Origin: JBEKOF01 sp049513975 | GTDB lineage: Bacteria; Verrucomicrobiota; Verrucomicrobiia; Limisphaerales; Palsa-1400 | DNA: 64,000 nt | Direction: 5' to 3' | Assembly: GCA_049513975.1 (NCBI GenBank) | Contig: JBEKVM010000011.1 | Coordinates: 9,794-73,793, forward strand | Part shown: one piece after another, positions 8,631 through 16,657 of the stretch | Numbering within the stretch: the first letter of the stretch is position 1 | How the letters are laid out: each line of letters starts with the position of its first letter | Made by a program: the position numbers and the translations under genes | Notes under the pieces: model-generated | Database searches by the model: none | The model's input: only the letters and a program-made list of their open reading frames with translations | Told to the model about the DNA's origin: nothing

Positions 8631-8870
8631 ATGACGAAAACGGTTGCCAAAGCCAAAGAACAATTCTGCGAGATTGTGTCGCTTGCCTGCCAGGGCAAAA
8701 GCACCACCATCACGCGACATGGTGAGCCGGTGGCCTGCGTGGCACCGGTGGAGCGGGCCTCGCGCCGGCTGACCGAGCAATGGCGGCAGCGGGTGGCGAA
8801 CGTGCGTTTGAACCGCAAGGGCCAGCCGAAACTGACCATTCCCCAACTGATCCAAGAGGGGCGCAAGTGA
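8631..8870 (+). CDS. Phd/YefM-type antitoxin
   Basis: A 79-residue protein beginning MTKTVAKAKEQFCEIVSLAC, the usual N-terminal pattern of Phd/YefM DNA-binding antitoxins. It is followed by TTITRHGEPVACVAPVE, matching the family's beta-strand segment. It would bind and neutralise the toxin encoded next and repress its own promoter. Its stop overlaps the toxin start (GTGA at 8867-8870), which supports translational coupling. A longer start at 8604 is possible; neither has a clear ribosome-binding site. Confidence 0.85.
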   Translation: MTKTVAKAKEQFCEIVSLACQGKSTTITRHGEPVACVAPVERASRRLTEQWRQRVANVRLNRKGQPKLTIPQLIQEGRK

Positions 8871-9274
8871 GTCTCGCCGTGGACGCCAGCGCGGTCGTGG
8901 CGCTGCATTTCGCCGATGAGCGCCGTCCTTTTGCGGAGATGGAAGAGAGGCTGGCGGATGGCGAGGAAGCCTTCACCGCGCCGAATTTTTTCCAGGAAGT
9001 GATGGAGGCGTTGCGCCGCGCTCTTCGCGAGCGGCGCACCACGACCGAGGACGTTCAAGCCTGGTTGAGCGTGCTCGACAGCTACAACGTCCTGACCGTG
9101 CATGTCAATCCGGTGGCCGGCTGCGCCACCTGGTTGATCGCCGAAACGCTGAACGTCTCGGCCTACGACGCCGGTTATATCGCCGTTGCCAAGGCGAAAG
9201 GATTGCCTCTCTGGACGCGCGACCGCGCGCTGGCCAACAAGGCCCCTCGCATCGCGGTCACGGTGTTGCCTTGA
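8867..9274 (+). CDS. vapC: VapC-type PIN-domain toxin
   Basis: A 135-residue PIN-domain ribonuclease starting at a GTG that overlaps the antitoxin stop. The acidic metal-binding residues are in place: Asp6 (LAVDAS), Glu in FFQEVMEALR, Asp in SAYDAGYIA and Asp in LWTRDRAL. Family members cut tRNA or rRNA when freed from antitoxin. The longer open frame starting at 8780 overlaps the antitoxin gene and is not preferred. It is convergent with rplQ. Confidence 0.88.
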   Translation: MSLAVDASAVVALHFADERRPFAEMEERLADGEEAFTAPNFFQEVMEALRRALRERRTTTEDVQAWLSVLDSYNVLTVHVNPVAGCATWLIAETLNVSAYDAGYIAVAKAKGLPLWTRDRALANKAPRIAVTVLP

Positions 9275-9300
9275 CGGCAAACTGCGCCAGAGGCGTCATT

Positions 9301-9333
9301 AAAAGAAAAAGCCCGCTCGGCGGGAGCGGGCTT
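9301..9333 (-). terminator. Rho-independent terminator of the ribosomal supercluster
   Basis: On the minus strand a 10-base-pair stem (AAGCCCGCTC with its complement, five-base loop) is followed by a T-rich tract, 28 bases downstream of the rplQ stop codon. Confidence 0.88.
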
Positions 9334-9361
9334 GGGAGATGGGTAACGTCAACAATTAAGA

Positions 9362-9880
9362 TTAAGCGGGGGCGGCGGCGGCTTCCTTTTCCTGTTTGCC
9401 TTCCTTTTCCTGCTTGCCTTCGGCGGGCTTGGCGGCTTCGCCGGACTTTTTCGCGGCTTCGCCGGTCTTGGCTTCGGGAGTGGTTTCTTCGGGAACGGGC
9501 ACGTCCACAAATTCGAGGATGACCATTTTGGCGGCGTCGCCCTGGCGAAAGGCGCGGTGCTTGCCACTGGGGCTGCCGAGACGGACGATGCGGGTGTAAC
9601 CGCCGCGGCGCTCCTTCTGGGTCGGGGCGATGACGGTGAAGAGGATTTTAACCGCCTCCTCGTCCTGATGCAACCGGGCGGCGGCCAGGCGGCGGTGGTG
9701 GAGGGTGCCGGACTTGCCCAGGGTGATCATCTTGTCCGCCACGGAGCGGGCGGCCTTGGCCTTGGCCAGGGTGGTGGTGATGCGGCGATGTTTGATCAGG
9801 CTGCAAACCATGCTGGCCAGCATGCGGTTGCGGTGCGAGCCGGTGCGTCCGAGCTTGGCGGTGCGTTTTAAGTGGCGCAT
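9362..9880 (-). CDS. rplQ: ribosomal protein bL17
   Basis: The 172-residue large-subunit protein L17, last gene of the cluster and located after rpoA as usual. The conserved core spans residues 1-128 (MRHLKRTAKLGRTGSHRNRM, GGYTRIVRLG). Residues from about 130 form a lysine/glutamate/alanine-rich tail (EGKQEKEGKQEKE) absent from typical bacterial L17. The start is 10 bases from the rpoA stop. Confidence 0.96.
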   Translation of the reverse strand: MRHLKRTAKLGRTGSHRNRMLASMVCSLIKHRRITTTLAKAKAARSVADKMITLGKSGTLHHRRLAAARLHQDEEAVKILFTVIAPTQKERRGGYTRIVRLGSPSGKHRAFRQGDAAKMVILEFVDVPVPEETTPEAKTGEAAKKSGEAAKPAEGKQEKEGKQEKEAAAAPA

Positions 9881-9890
9881 AAGAGCAAAA

Positions 9891-10907
9891 TTATTCGGTC
9901 AGCTTGACTTCTTCCTTGGGGGATTCCAGCAGGCTCTGGTCAATGTTCATGCCCAAAGAAAGGCCGAGGCTGGCCAGTTTCTCCTTGATTTCGTTGAGGG
10001 ACTTTTTGCCGAAGTTGCGGTATTTCAACATCTCCGCCTCCGTTTTCATGGAGAGTTGCCCCACCGAGGTGATGTTGGCGTTGTTGAGGCAGTTGGCGGC
10101 GCGGACGCTCAACTCGATTTCGTTGACGCTCATGTTGAGCAGCTTCTTCAGCTTGGCCTTCTCGTCGTCCTGCTTGGTTTCGGTCTCCTCGAACTCAACG
10201 GCGTTCTTGTCGTAGCCGATGAACACGTCCAGATGATGCTGGAGGATGGCGGAGGACTGGACCAGGGCGTCGTCCGGGCTGATGCGTCCGTCGGTCCAAA
10301 TCTCCAGAATGAGCCGGTCGTAATCGGTGCGCTGGCCGACGCGGGCGTTTTCCACGGCGTAACGCACGCGGGTGACCGGGGAAAAAAGGGAATCAATGGC
10401 GATGACGCCGATGGGCTGGTCGGGCTTTTTGTTTTCATCCCCCGGGCAGAAGCCGCGGCCGACCTTGACCTCGAGTTCCATCTCGAACTTTTTCTTCTTG
10501 TCAAGGGTGCAAACAACCTGTTCGGGATTGACCAGCTCGACGTTCTGGTTGAGTTCGATGTCGCCGGCGGTGACCTGGCCCTCCTTGTTGACGGAGAGCA
10601 GGAGGGTCTGGGTGTCGCGGCTGTGCGCCTTGAAGAGGATTTTTTTCAGATTCAACACCACGTCGGTGACATCCTCGACCACGCCGTCAATGGTGGCGAA
10701 TTCGTGCTGGGCGCCCTCGACCTTGATGGAGGAGATGGCGGCGCCTTCGAGGGAGGAGAGGAGGACGCGGCGCAGGGAGTTGCCGATGGTATGGCCGTAG
10801 CCGGTTTCAAACGGCTCGGCGAAGAACTTGGCGTAGGTGTCGGTGGCGGTGGCGTCCTCGCGGGTCAACCGCTTGGGCATTTCAAAACGTCCTAGACGAA
10901 CTGGCAT
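9891..10907 (-). CDS. rpoA: RNA polymerase alpha subunit
   Basis: 338 residues, normal family length. The N-terminal dimerisation and assembly domain includes ETGYGHTIGNSLRRVLLSS. The C-terminal DNA/activator-binding domain lies at about residues 255-330 (NEIELSVRAANCLNNANITS, FGKKSLNEIKEKL). The start could also be the ATG at residue 10 (MPKRLTRED). The gene sits between rpsD and rplQ. A 101-base spacer with a hairpin separates it from rpsD, so separate tuning of its transcript is possible. Confidence 0.97.
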   Translation of the reverse strand: MPVRLGRFEMPKRLTREDATATDTYAKFFAEPFETGYGHTIGNSLRRVLLSSLEGAAISSIKVEGAQHEFATIDGVVEDVTDVVLNLKKILFKAHSRDTQTLLLSVNKEGQVTAGDIELNQNVELVNPEQVVCTLDKKKKFEMELEVKVGRGFCPGDENKKPDQPIGVIAIDSLFSPVTRVRYAVENARVGQRTDYDRLILEIWTDGRISPDDALVQSSAILQHHLDVFIGYDKNAVEFEETETKQDDEKAKLKKLLNMSVNEIELSVRAANCLNNANITSVGQLSMKTEAEMLKYRNFGKKSLNEIKEKLASLGLSLGMNIDQSLLESPKEEVKLTE

Positions 10908-10980
10908 AATTTCCTTTCCACAATTTTAATCTGGCCCCTCCGCCTGTTCCCGCGGCGGAGAAGCCCGTGTAATTGTTTGT

Positions 10981-10998
10981 GTCCCGCGCGGGCGGGAC
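10981..10998. other. hairpin in the rpsD-rpoA spacer
   Basis: GTCCCGC and GCGGGAC form a perfect 7-base stem with a four-base loop. There is no T-run, so it may be an attenuator, a processing site or chance. Confidence 0.35.
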
Positions 10999-11008
10999 GG
11001 TTTCTGGT

Positions 11009-11617
11009 TTAGCGGGAATAAAATTCGACGACGGCCTGCTCATTGGCGATGGGCTGGATCTCCGCCCGGGTCGGAATGCGCAGGACGGTGGCTTTGCAGG
11101 CTTCCTTGGCCAGGGACAACCAATCGGGCATGACCCGGCTGGTGGCCATTTCCAAATTTTTCGAGGCCAACTGGCGGGAGACGCTGGTATCCTTGACCTC
11201 CACGATGTCATTGACCTTCAATCCATAAGAGGGAATGTTGACCTTGCGGCCGTTGACCTTGATGTGGCCGTGGCTGACCATCTGGCGGGCGGCGGCGCGG
11301 GTGGCGGCAAAGCCCAGGTGGTAAACCACATTGTCCAGCCGGGTTTCCAGGATTTGCAGCATCTGCTCGCCGGTGACGCCACGGCGCTTGAGGGCGCGCT
11401 CATAGACGCCGCGAAACTGCCGTTCCATCAGCCCGTAAAAATAACGCAGCTTCTGCTTCTCGATCAGCCCCAGGCCGTATTCGGTGTGCTTGCGGCGGGA
11501 CTTGGGTCCGTGAACGCCAGGGCCGTAGTTGCGGCGCTCCAGGTATTTGTCCGGGCCGAACATGGGGATGCCGAAGCGGCGGCTGATGCGGGTGCGGGGT
11601 CCAGTGTAACGAGCCAT
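11009..11617 (-). CDS. rpsD: ribosomal protein uS4
   Basis: 202 residues, typical length. It starts MARYTGPRTRISRRFG, lacks the N-terminal zinc cysteines found in some S4 proteins, and carries the S4 RNA-binding domain at about 92-155 (RLDNVVYHLGFAATRAAARQ, GHIKVNGRKVNIPS). It is a primary 16S rRNA-binding protein and, in other bacteria, represses its own alpha operon. It lies between rpsK and rpoA. Confidence 0.97.
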   Translation of the reverse strand: MARYTGPRTRISRRFGIPMFGPDKYLERRNYGPGVHGPKSRRKHTEYGLGLIEKQKLRYFYGLMERQFRGVYERALKRRGVTGEQMLQILETRLDNVVYHLGFAATRAAARQMVSHGHIKVNGRKVNIPSYGLKVNDIVEVKDTSVSRQLASKNLEMATSRVMPDWLSLAKEACKATVLRIPTRAEIQPIANEQAVVEFYSR

Positions 11618-11629
11618 AATATATTCTGA

Positions 11630-11691
11630 GTCTTACTCTTAATCTTAAATCTTAATCTTACTCTTAATCTTACTCTTAATCTTAATCTCAA
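11630..11691. repeat. AT-rich simple repeat in the rpsK-rpsD spacer
   Basis: Tandem variants of CTTAAT/TTACTCTTAATCT fill the spacer. On the coding (minus) strand it reads as GATTAAGA/GAGTAAGA units immediately before the rpsD start. Similar phrases occur near 30070 and 44768. Confidence 0.8.
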
Positions 11692-11706
11692 ATCGCCCAA
11701 GACAAC

Positions 11707-12411
11707 TTATACGCGCCTCTTCTTGCGCGGGCGGCAGCCGTTGTGGGGAACGGGGGTCACGTCCTTGATCGTGCTGATTTCCAGGCCGATGGCTTGCAGG
11801 GCGCGAATGGCCGATTCCCGGCCCGAGCCGGGGCCTTTGACCCGGACTTCAATTTCCCTCATGCCGTGGGACATGGCCTGGCGGGCCGCGTCCTGCGCCA
11901 CCTGCTGGGCGGCAAAGGCGGTGCTCTTGCGCGAGCCTTTGAAGCCGACCCGCCCCGCGCTGGACCAGCCCAGCACGTTGCCCTGCATGTCGGTGATGCT
12001 CACGTTGGTGTTGTTGAAGGTCGCCAGGATGTTGGCGATGCCCACCGTAATGTTTTTCGCGCCCTTGGCTTTGATGATCTTGCGGGCATTGGCATCTTCG
12101 CCCAGCAATTCCGCCGCCGTCGGAGCCGAAGCCGCCGCCACCATGCCAGGGGCGGCTGGGGCCGCGCCGGGGGCGGCGCCGGGAGCGGCGCCAGCGGCTG
12201 GGGCGGCGCCAGCGGCGGCGGGAGCGGCGCCGGGGACGGCAGGGGCGGCGCCGGGTTTGACTTTGCCGTCAGCAGCCGCCTCGGCGCCCGCCGTCTTTTT
12301 GGGCGGATGGGAAGCCTTGGGGGCGTGGCCTTCCGGCTTGCCTTCCGGCTTGCCCTCCGGCTTGCCGTCCTTTTTGGGGACGGGTTTGGTTTGTTTGGGT
12401 TCGTCAGCCAT
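11707..12411 (-). CDS. rpsK: ribosomal protein uS11 with a long N-terminal extension
   Basis: 234 residues, about 105 more than usual. The S11 core begins near residue 118 (KNITVGIANILATFNNTNVS) and ends with the normal HNGCRPRKKRR tail. Before it lies low-complexity sequence: repeated GKPE units, then a proline/glycine/alanine-rich stretch (AAPAAAGAAPAAGAAPGAAP). No internal start before the core is clearly better than the ATG at 12411, which is 9 bases from the rpsM stop. S11 sits on the small-subunit platform near the mRNA exit, so such an extension would be surface exposed. Confidence 0.93.
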   Translation of the reverse strand: MADEPKQTKPVPKKDGKPEGKPEGKPEGHAPKASHPPKKTAGAEAAADGKVKPGAAPAVPGAAPAAAGAAPAAGAAPGAAPGAAPAAPGMVAAASAPTAAELLGEDANARKIIKAKGAKNITVGIANILATFNNTNVSITDMQGNVLGWSSAGRVGFKGSRKSTAFAAQQVAQDAARQAMSHGMREIEVRVKGPGSGRESAIRALQAIGLEISTIKDVTPVPHNGCRPRKKRRV

Positions 12412-12420
12412 AGGAAAAAT

Positions 12421-12816
12421 TTAGTGGATGCCGGTCTTGGCGTTGGGATTGCGCTGCACGCCGACAGTCTTGCGCGGGCCTTTGCGGGTGCGGGCGTTGG
12501 TGGAGGTGCGCTGGCCGCGCACGGGCAGGCCGCGCAAATGGCGGATGCCGCGATAACATTTGATGCCCTGGAGCCGCTTGAGGTTGATGCCCAGTTCGCG
12601 CCGCAGGTCCCCTTCGATCACGTACTTGCCGTCCTGAATGGCATGGACAATCTGGGACAACTGGGACTCGTCCAGGTTCTTGGCCCGCAGGGAGGGGTCA
12701 ATGCCCGCCTTGGCCAGGATGACGCCGGCATTGGAAGGCCCGATGCCGAATATGTAGCGCAAAGCAATATCAATGCGCTTCTCCCCCGGAATTTCAACTC
12801 CGACTAATCGTGCCAT
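12421..12816 (-). CDS. rpsM: ribosomal protein uS13
   Basis: 131 residues. It starts MARLVGVEIPGEKRIDIALR and contains the S13 signature (RGIRHLRGLPVRGQRTSTNA) and the basic C-terminal tail that contacts the P-site tRNA. It occupies the normal position between rpmJ and rpsK in the alpha-type segment. Confidence 0.97.
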   Translation of the reverse strand: MARLVGVEIPGEKRIDIALRYIFGIGPSNAGVILAKAGIDPSLRAKNLDESQLSQIVHAIQDGKYVIEGDLRRELGINLKRLQGIKCYRGIRHLRGLPVRGQRTSTNARTRKGPRKTVGVQRNPNAKTGIH

Positions 12817-12822
12817 AATCTC

Positions 12823-12936
12823 TTATCCTTGTTTTTGTTTGTGGCGCGCATTGGTGCAGATCACACGAATGACGCCCTTGCGTTTCACAATTTTGCAGTT
12901 CTCGCAAAGTTTTTTGACTGATGCCCGTACTTTCAT
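12823..12936 (-). CDS. rpmJ: ribosomal protein bL36
   Basis: A 37-residue protein, MKVRASVKKLCENCKIVKRK to the end ARHKQKQG. The zinc ligands Cys11, Cys14, Cys27 and His32 are all present, so this is the zinc-binding form. It lies between infA and rpsM, spaced 13 and 6 bases. Confidence 0.95.
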   Translation of the reverse strand: MKVRASVKKLCENCKIVKRKGVIRVICTNARHKQKQG

Positions 12937-12949
12937 AAATTAAGTTGTT

Positions 12950-13159
12950 CTACCGCGTTATGCGGCCTTTCGACAAATCGAAAGGCGATACTTCCACTCT
13001 CACCACGCCGCCCACCGCCAGCCCTTCCGCCAGCCGGCGGTTTTTGGCCGAAACAAAAGCCAGCAAACGATGCCCGTTGGCCAGCTCGACCCGAAACCGC
13101 ATCTTGGGCAGGGCTTCCACTACCCGGCCCTCAACCTGGATGGCATCTTTGCCGGCCAT
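12950..13159 (-). CDS. infA: translation initiation factor IF-1
   Basis: 69 residues forming one OB-fold S1-like domain (IQVEGRVVEALPKMRFRVEL, then FDLSKGRITR). IF-1 covers the A site of the 30S subunit during initiation. The ATG at 13159 lies inside the 3' end of map: the genes overlap by 40 bases in different frames, which suggests coupled translation. Confidence 0.95.
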   Translation of the reverse strand: MAGKDAIQVEGRVVEALPKMRFRVELANGHRLLAFVSAKNRRLAEGLAVGGVVRVEVSPFDLSKGRITR

Positions 13160-13932
13160 GTCAAAATCTCCGGTTCACCTTCGGTGATCAAGACCGTGTG
13201 CTCAAAATGAGCGGATAGTTGACCATCTTTGGTGACAACTGTCCAGCCATCATTCAAGACCATCACTTCGGGCCGGCCCCCGTTGACCATCGGCTCGATG
13301 GCGATGGTCATCCCCGGCCGCAATTTGGGCGACGGCTTGTTCTGCTCCACAAAATTGGGCACCTGCGGCTCCTCATGCATGGACCGCCCCACCCCGTGCC
13401 CGACAAACTCCCGCACCACGCTGTAACCGTTGGACTCCACAAATTCCTGGATGGTCCGGGAGATGTCCACCACCCGGTTCCCGGCCGTGGCCCGCCCGAT
13501 CCCCCAATGCAGCGCCTGCTCGGTCACATCCATGAGCCGTTGCGCCGCCACGTCGCAGCCGCCCACCGCCACCGTCCGCGCCGTGTCGCCGATAAAGCCG
13601 CGATAAAGCACCCCGATGTCCAGGCTGACAATATCCCCAAACTCCAGCCGGCGCGGTCCGGCCAGCCCATGCACCACCTGCTCATTGACCGAAATACAAA
13701 TATGGCACGGAAACTTCCGATACCCCAAAAAGGCGCTTTTGGCCTCGTAATGCTTGATCCGCTCCGCCGCAAACTCATCCACCTCCCGCGTGCTCACCCC
13801 GGGCTGGATGAACATGGCCACCTCCTCCAGCACCGTCGCCGCCACCACGCCGGCCGGACGCATCACTTCCAAATCTCGTTCGCTTTTTAAAATGATCATC
13901 TTCGGCCCGCGGGGTTCGGCTTTGTCCGGCAC
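13120..13932 (-). CDS. map: type I methionine aminopeptidase
   Basis: 270 residues. It removes the N-terminal methionine from nascent proteins with two metal ions. The metal ligands are visible in SLDIG, GDTARTVAVG, GHGVGRSMHE, IAIEPM and FEHTVLIT. The start given is a GTG 11 bases after secY; an ATG at 13899 (MIILKSERDLEVMR) is an equally likely start and better fits family length. The usual adk gene between secY and map is absent. Confidence 0.95.
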   Translation of the reverse strand: MPDKAEPRGPKMIILKSERDLEVMRPAGVVAATVLEEVAMFIQPGVSTREVDEFAAERIKHYEAKSAFLGYRKFPCHICISVNEQVVHGLAGPRRLEFGDIVSLDIGVLYRGFIGDTARTVAVGGCDVAAQRLMDVTEQALHWGIGRATAGNRVVDISRTIQEFVESNGYSVVREFVGHGVGRSMHEEPQVPNFVEQNKPSPKLRPGMTIAIEPMVNGGRPEVMVLNDGWTVVTKDGQLSAHFEHTVLITEGEPEILTWPAKMPSRLRAG

Positions 13933-13943
13933 GACCCCGACCG

Positions 13944-15344
13944 CTAAAATCGGCCCTTGACCCGGCCCTTCTTCAAAAACCCCGGATATTGCCGGGTCAA
14001 CAATTGCGCCTCCATCTGCCGCATGGTGTCCAGCATCACCCCCACGATGATGAGCAGGCTGGTGCCGCCAAAGAACTGGGAAACCTGGTAGGGGATTTGC
14101 ATCCAGGAATTCATGATGATCGGCACCACCGCGATGATGGTCAGGAAGATCGCCCCGGCCAGGGTGATCCGGCTCATCGTCTTATGCAGGAAATCGCTCG
14201 TCGCCTGCCCCGGCCGCACCCCCGGCACATAGCCGCCGCCCTTCTTCATGTCGTCGGCGATTTGGATTTCATTGAACTGGGTGGCCACCCAGAAATAGGA
14301 GAAAAACAGGATCATCAGACCGTATATAGTCAAATAGAGCGCCGAGCCGCGATTCAGGCTCTCGGCAATCTGGGTGAGGAAGACCCCGAAACCGCGATCG
14401 CTGTAATACTTGCCGAGGTACTGGGGGATAAAGGTGAAAAACATGAGGATGGCCGAGGCAAAAATGACCGGCATGACCCCCGCGTAGTTGACCCGCAAGG
14501 GCATGAAGGAACTGCCGCCCGAATAGGTTTTGCGCCCCACCACCCGCTGGGCGTATTGCACCGGGATTTTCCGCTGGGCCTGCGTCACGGCCACGATGCC
14601 GGCGACGACCGCGCACAGGAGCAGCACCATGGCGGCGAAATGAAACATATTATATTGATACTCACCGGTGGTGCGGTCCGGCGTCAGGAACATGTCCTTA
14701 AATCCCAGGACCATCTGCGGCAGGCGGGCCAAAATGCCGATGGTAATGATGAGCGAAATCCCGTTGCCAATGCCCCGGTCGGTAATCTGTTCACCCAGCC
14801 ACATCAGCAAAACCGTGCCGGTGGTCAGGATGAGGGTGGTTTGAATCCGATACCACCACATGGCATGCATGGTCACCAGGACGCCGTGGAAATTGGTGAA
14901 GACACCGCTGGGATGCTCCCAACTGATGGCCATGACAAATCCTTGGATCAGGCACAGGCCCACCGTCAGGTAACGTCCCTTCTGGATCAGTTTGGCCCGG
15001 CCCCCTTCTTCGCGGGCCAGCTTGCTCAGGGAGGGGACCACCGCCTGCAAAAGCTGGAGGACAATGGTGGCGCTGATGTAGGGCATGATGCCCAGGCTGC
15101 CCACCGCGCACCTTTCAAAACCGCCGCCGGTGAACATGCTGTACATCCCCATGAGGCTTCCCCCCATGCCCTTGCCGGCGGCCGACGAGAAATAGTCAAC
15201 CAGCGCCCGGCTGTCCAGCCCGGGCGTCGGAATCAGCGAAGCCAGCCGGCAGAAAAAGAGCATCCACAAGGTGAACCCAATCCGCGACTTGAGCTCGGGA
15301 ATCTTGAGGCAGTTGCCAAAGGTGGTGAAAATGGATGAGAACAT
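13944..15344 (-). CDS. secY: protein translocase subunit SecY
   Basis: 466 residues with about ten hydrophobic segments, the channel of the Sec translocon in the inner membrane. It begins MFSSIFTTFGNCLKIPELKS and shows the plug region (PYISATIVLQLLQAVVPSL) and the conserved cytoplasmic loop with RKIPVQYAQRVVGRKTYSGG. It is located after rplO as in most bacteria; secE is in the divergent cluster at 30265. Confidence 0.97.
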   Translation of the reverse strand: MFSSIFTTFGNCLKIPELKSRIGFTLWMLFFCRLASLIPTPGLDSRALVDYFSSAAGKGMGGSLMGMYSMFTGGGFERCAVGSLGIMPYISATIVLQLLQAVVPSLSKLAREEGGRAKLIQKGRYLTVGLCLIQGFVMAISWEHPSGVFTNFHGVLVTMHAMWWYRIQTTLILTTGTVLLMWLGEQITDRGIGNGISLIITIGILARLPQMVLGFKDMFLTPDRTTGEYQYNMFHFAAMVLLLCAVVAGIVAVTQAQRKIPVQYAQRVVGRKTYSGGSSFMPLRVNYAGVMPVIFASAILMFFTFIPQYLGKYYSDRGFGVFLTQIAESLNRGSALYLTIYGLMILFFSYFWVATQFNEIQIADDMKKGGGYVPGVRPGQATSDFLHKTMSRITLAGAIFLTIIAVVPIIMNSWMQIPYQVSQFFGGTSLLIIVGVMLDTMRQMEAQLLTRQYPGFLKKGRVKGRF

Positions 15345-15359
15345 CGAATAATCCGGGAA

Positions 15360-15833
15360 TCAGGCTGCTGCCGCCGCCTTTTTTTTCGCGATCGCGACCA
15401 CTTCGCAGACCCCGCCCAGTTTCTCAATCTTGGCCCGCGCCGACGCGCTGAACGAATGAATCTTGACGGTCAGTTTCTTTTTCAATTCGCCATCGCCCAG
15501 AATTTTGATCCGCTTGCCCCCGTTGGCCAGCCCGGCCCCGCGCAAGGCCGCCTCGTCCACCGTCGCCCCGTCCTCAAACCGGTTGAGCGCCGCCAGGTTG
15601 ACCGGCACATAGCGGGTGGTGAATCTGGCGTTGTTAAATCCCCGCTTGGGCAGCCGCCGGATCAACGGCATCTGCCCGCCTTCAAATCCAATCCGAATCG
15701 AACTGCCCGACCGGGCGGTCTGACCCTTGCCGCCGCGACCGCTGGTTTTGCCGTGGCCGCTGGATTCACCCTGGCCGAGCCGTTTGCGGCGGTGTTTGGC
15801 GCCGGGACGTGGTTTGAGATCGTGTAAACGCAT
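15360..15833 (-). CDS. rplO: ribosomal protein uL15
   Basis: 157 residues. It starts MRLHDLKPRPGAKHRRKRLG and carries the L15 signature region with a glycine-rich N-terminal arm (GHGKTSGRGGKGQTARSG). It directly follows rpsE; rpmD (L30), usually found between them, is not there. Confidence 0.96.
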   Translation of the reverse strand: MRLHDLKPRPGAKHRRKRLGQGESSGHGKTSGRGGKGQTARSGSSIRIGFEGGQMPLIRRLPKRGFNNARFTTRYVPVNLAALNRFEDGATVDEAALRGAGLANGGKRIKILGDGELKKKLTVKIHSFSASARAKIEKLGGVCEVVAIAKKKAAAAA

Positions 15834-15837
15834 AAGA

Positions 15838-16638
15838 TCAAGGAGCAGCGGGCGGGGGCACGACTGCCGGAGCCGGCTCTGCCTCCGGAACTGCCGCTGG
15901 AGGGGTGGAGTGTTGGAGTGGTGGAGTGATGGCCGACTCCGCCGCGGGAACCACAGGCGCAGGCGACGCTGGTGCTGGCGCCAGGGGTGCCGCTGCTGAC
16001 GCCACGGCCGCCGCCGCTGCCACCGGAACCGCCACCGGCTTTTTCTTTATTTCAATTCCCCGGTCTCGATAAACATCTTCGCGCAAACGAAGCTGCTGCA
16101 ATCCGGCCAGGGTGGCCTTGACGACGTTGGACGGATTGTTGGAGCCGAGGGACTTGGTCAAAATGTCCTTGATGCCGGCGGATTCCACCACCGCGCGCAC
16201 GGTTTTGCCGGCGATGATTCCCGTGCCGGGCGAGGCGGGACGCATCATCACCTTGGCCCCGCCGTAGCGGCATAAAATCTCGTGCGGAATGGTCGCATCC
16301 TTGATGGAAACGGAAACCATCTGCTGCTTGGCCATGTCGCCCCCCTTGCGGATGGCCTCGCTGACTTCCACCGCCTTGCCCAAACCGATGCCGACCCGGC
16401 CCTGCTTGTCCCCGGCCACGACCAGGGCGCTGAAGCTGAAACGGCGCCCGCCTTTGACCACCTTGGCGGAACGGTTGATGAAGACCACCTTCTCGCTCAA
16501 TTCCTTGCCGCCTTCTCCCCCGGCCGCGGCGGTGTCGCCCTCCGGCGTCGTCGCGCGGTTCCGCCGCGGGTTCCGGCCGGGACCGCGGCCGCCTCCGCCT
16601 CGGGCCGGTCCACTGGATGTTTTGTTTAAATCAGCCAC
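15838..16638 (-). CDS. rpsE: ribosomal protein uS5 with long tails
   Basis: 266 residues against a usual length of about 165-175. The double-stranded RNA-binding-like and C-terminal S5 domains occupy about residues 45-200 (SEKVVFINRSAKVVKGGRRF, RVGIGLGKAVEVSEAIRKG, SPGTGIIAGKTVRAVVESAG). The N-terminal 45 residues are glycine/arginine-rich, and the last 65 are alanine/proline-rich. Part of the tail (ITPPLQHSTPPAAV) is encoded by a TGGAGTG repeat at 15896-15930 that resembles one in the nusG-rplK spacer. Confidence 0.95.
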   Translation of the reverse strand: MADLNKTSSGPARGGGGRGPGRNPRRNRATTPEGDTAAAGGEGGKELSEKVVFINRSAKVVKGGRRFSFSALVVAGDKQGRVGIGLGKAVEVSEAIRKGGDMAKQQMVSVSIKDATIPHEILCRYGGAKVMMRPASPGTGIIAGKTVRAVVESAGIKDILTKSLGSNNPSNVVKATLAGLQQLRLREDVYRDRGIEIKKKPVAVPVAAAAAVASAAAPLAPAPASPAPVVPAAESAITPPLQHSTPPAAVPEAEPAPAVVPPPAAP

Positions 16639-16657
16639 AATTTTTTGGTTCTAAATG

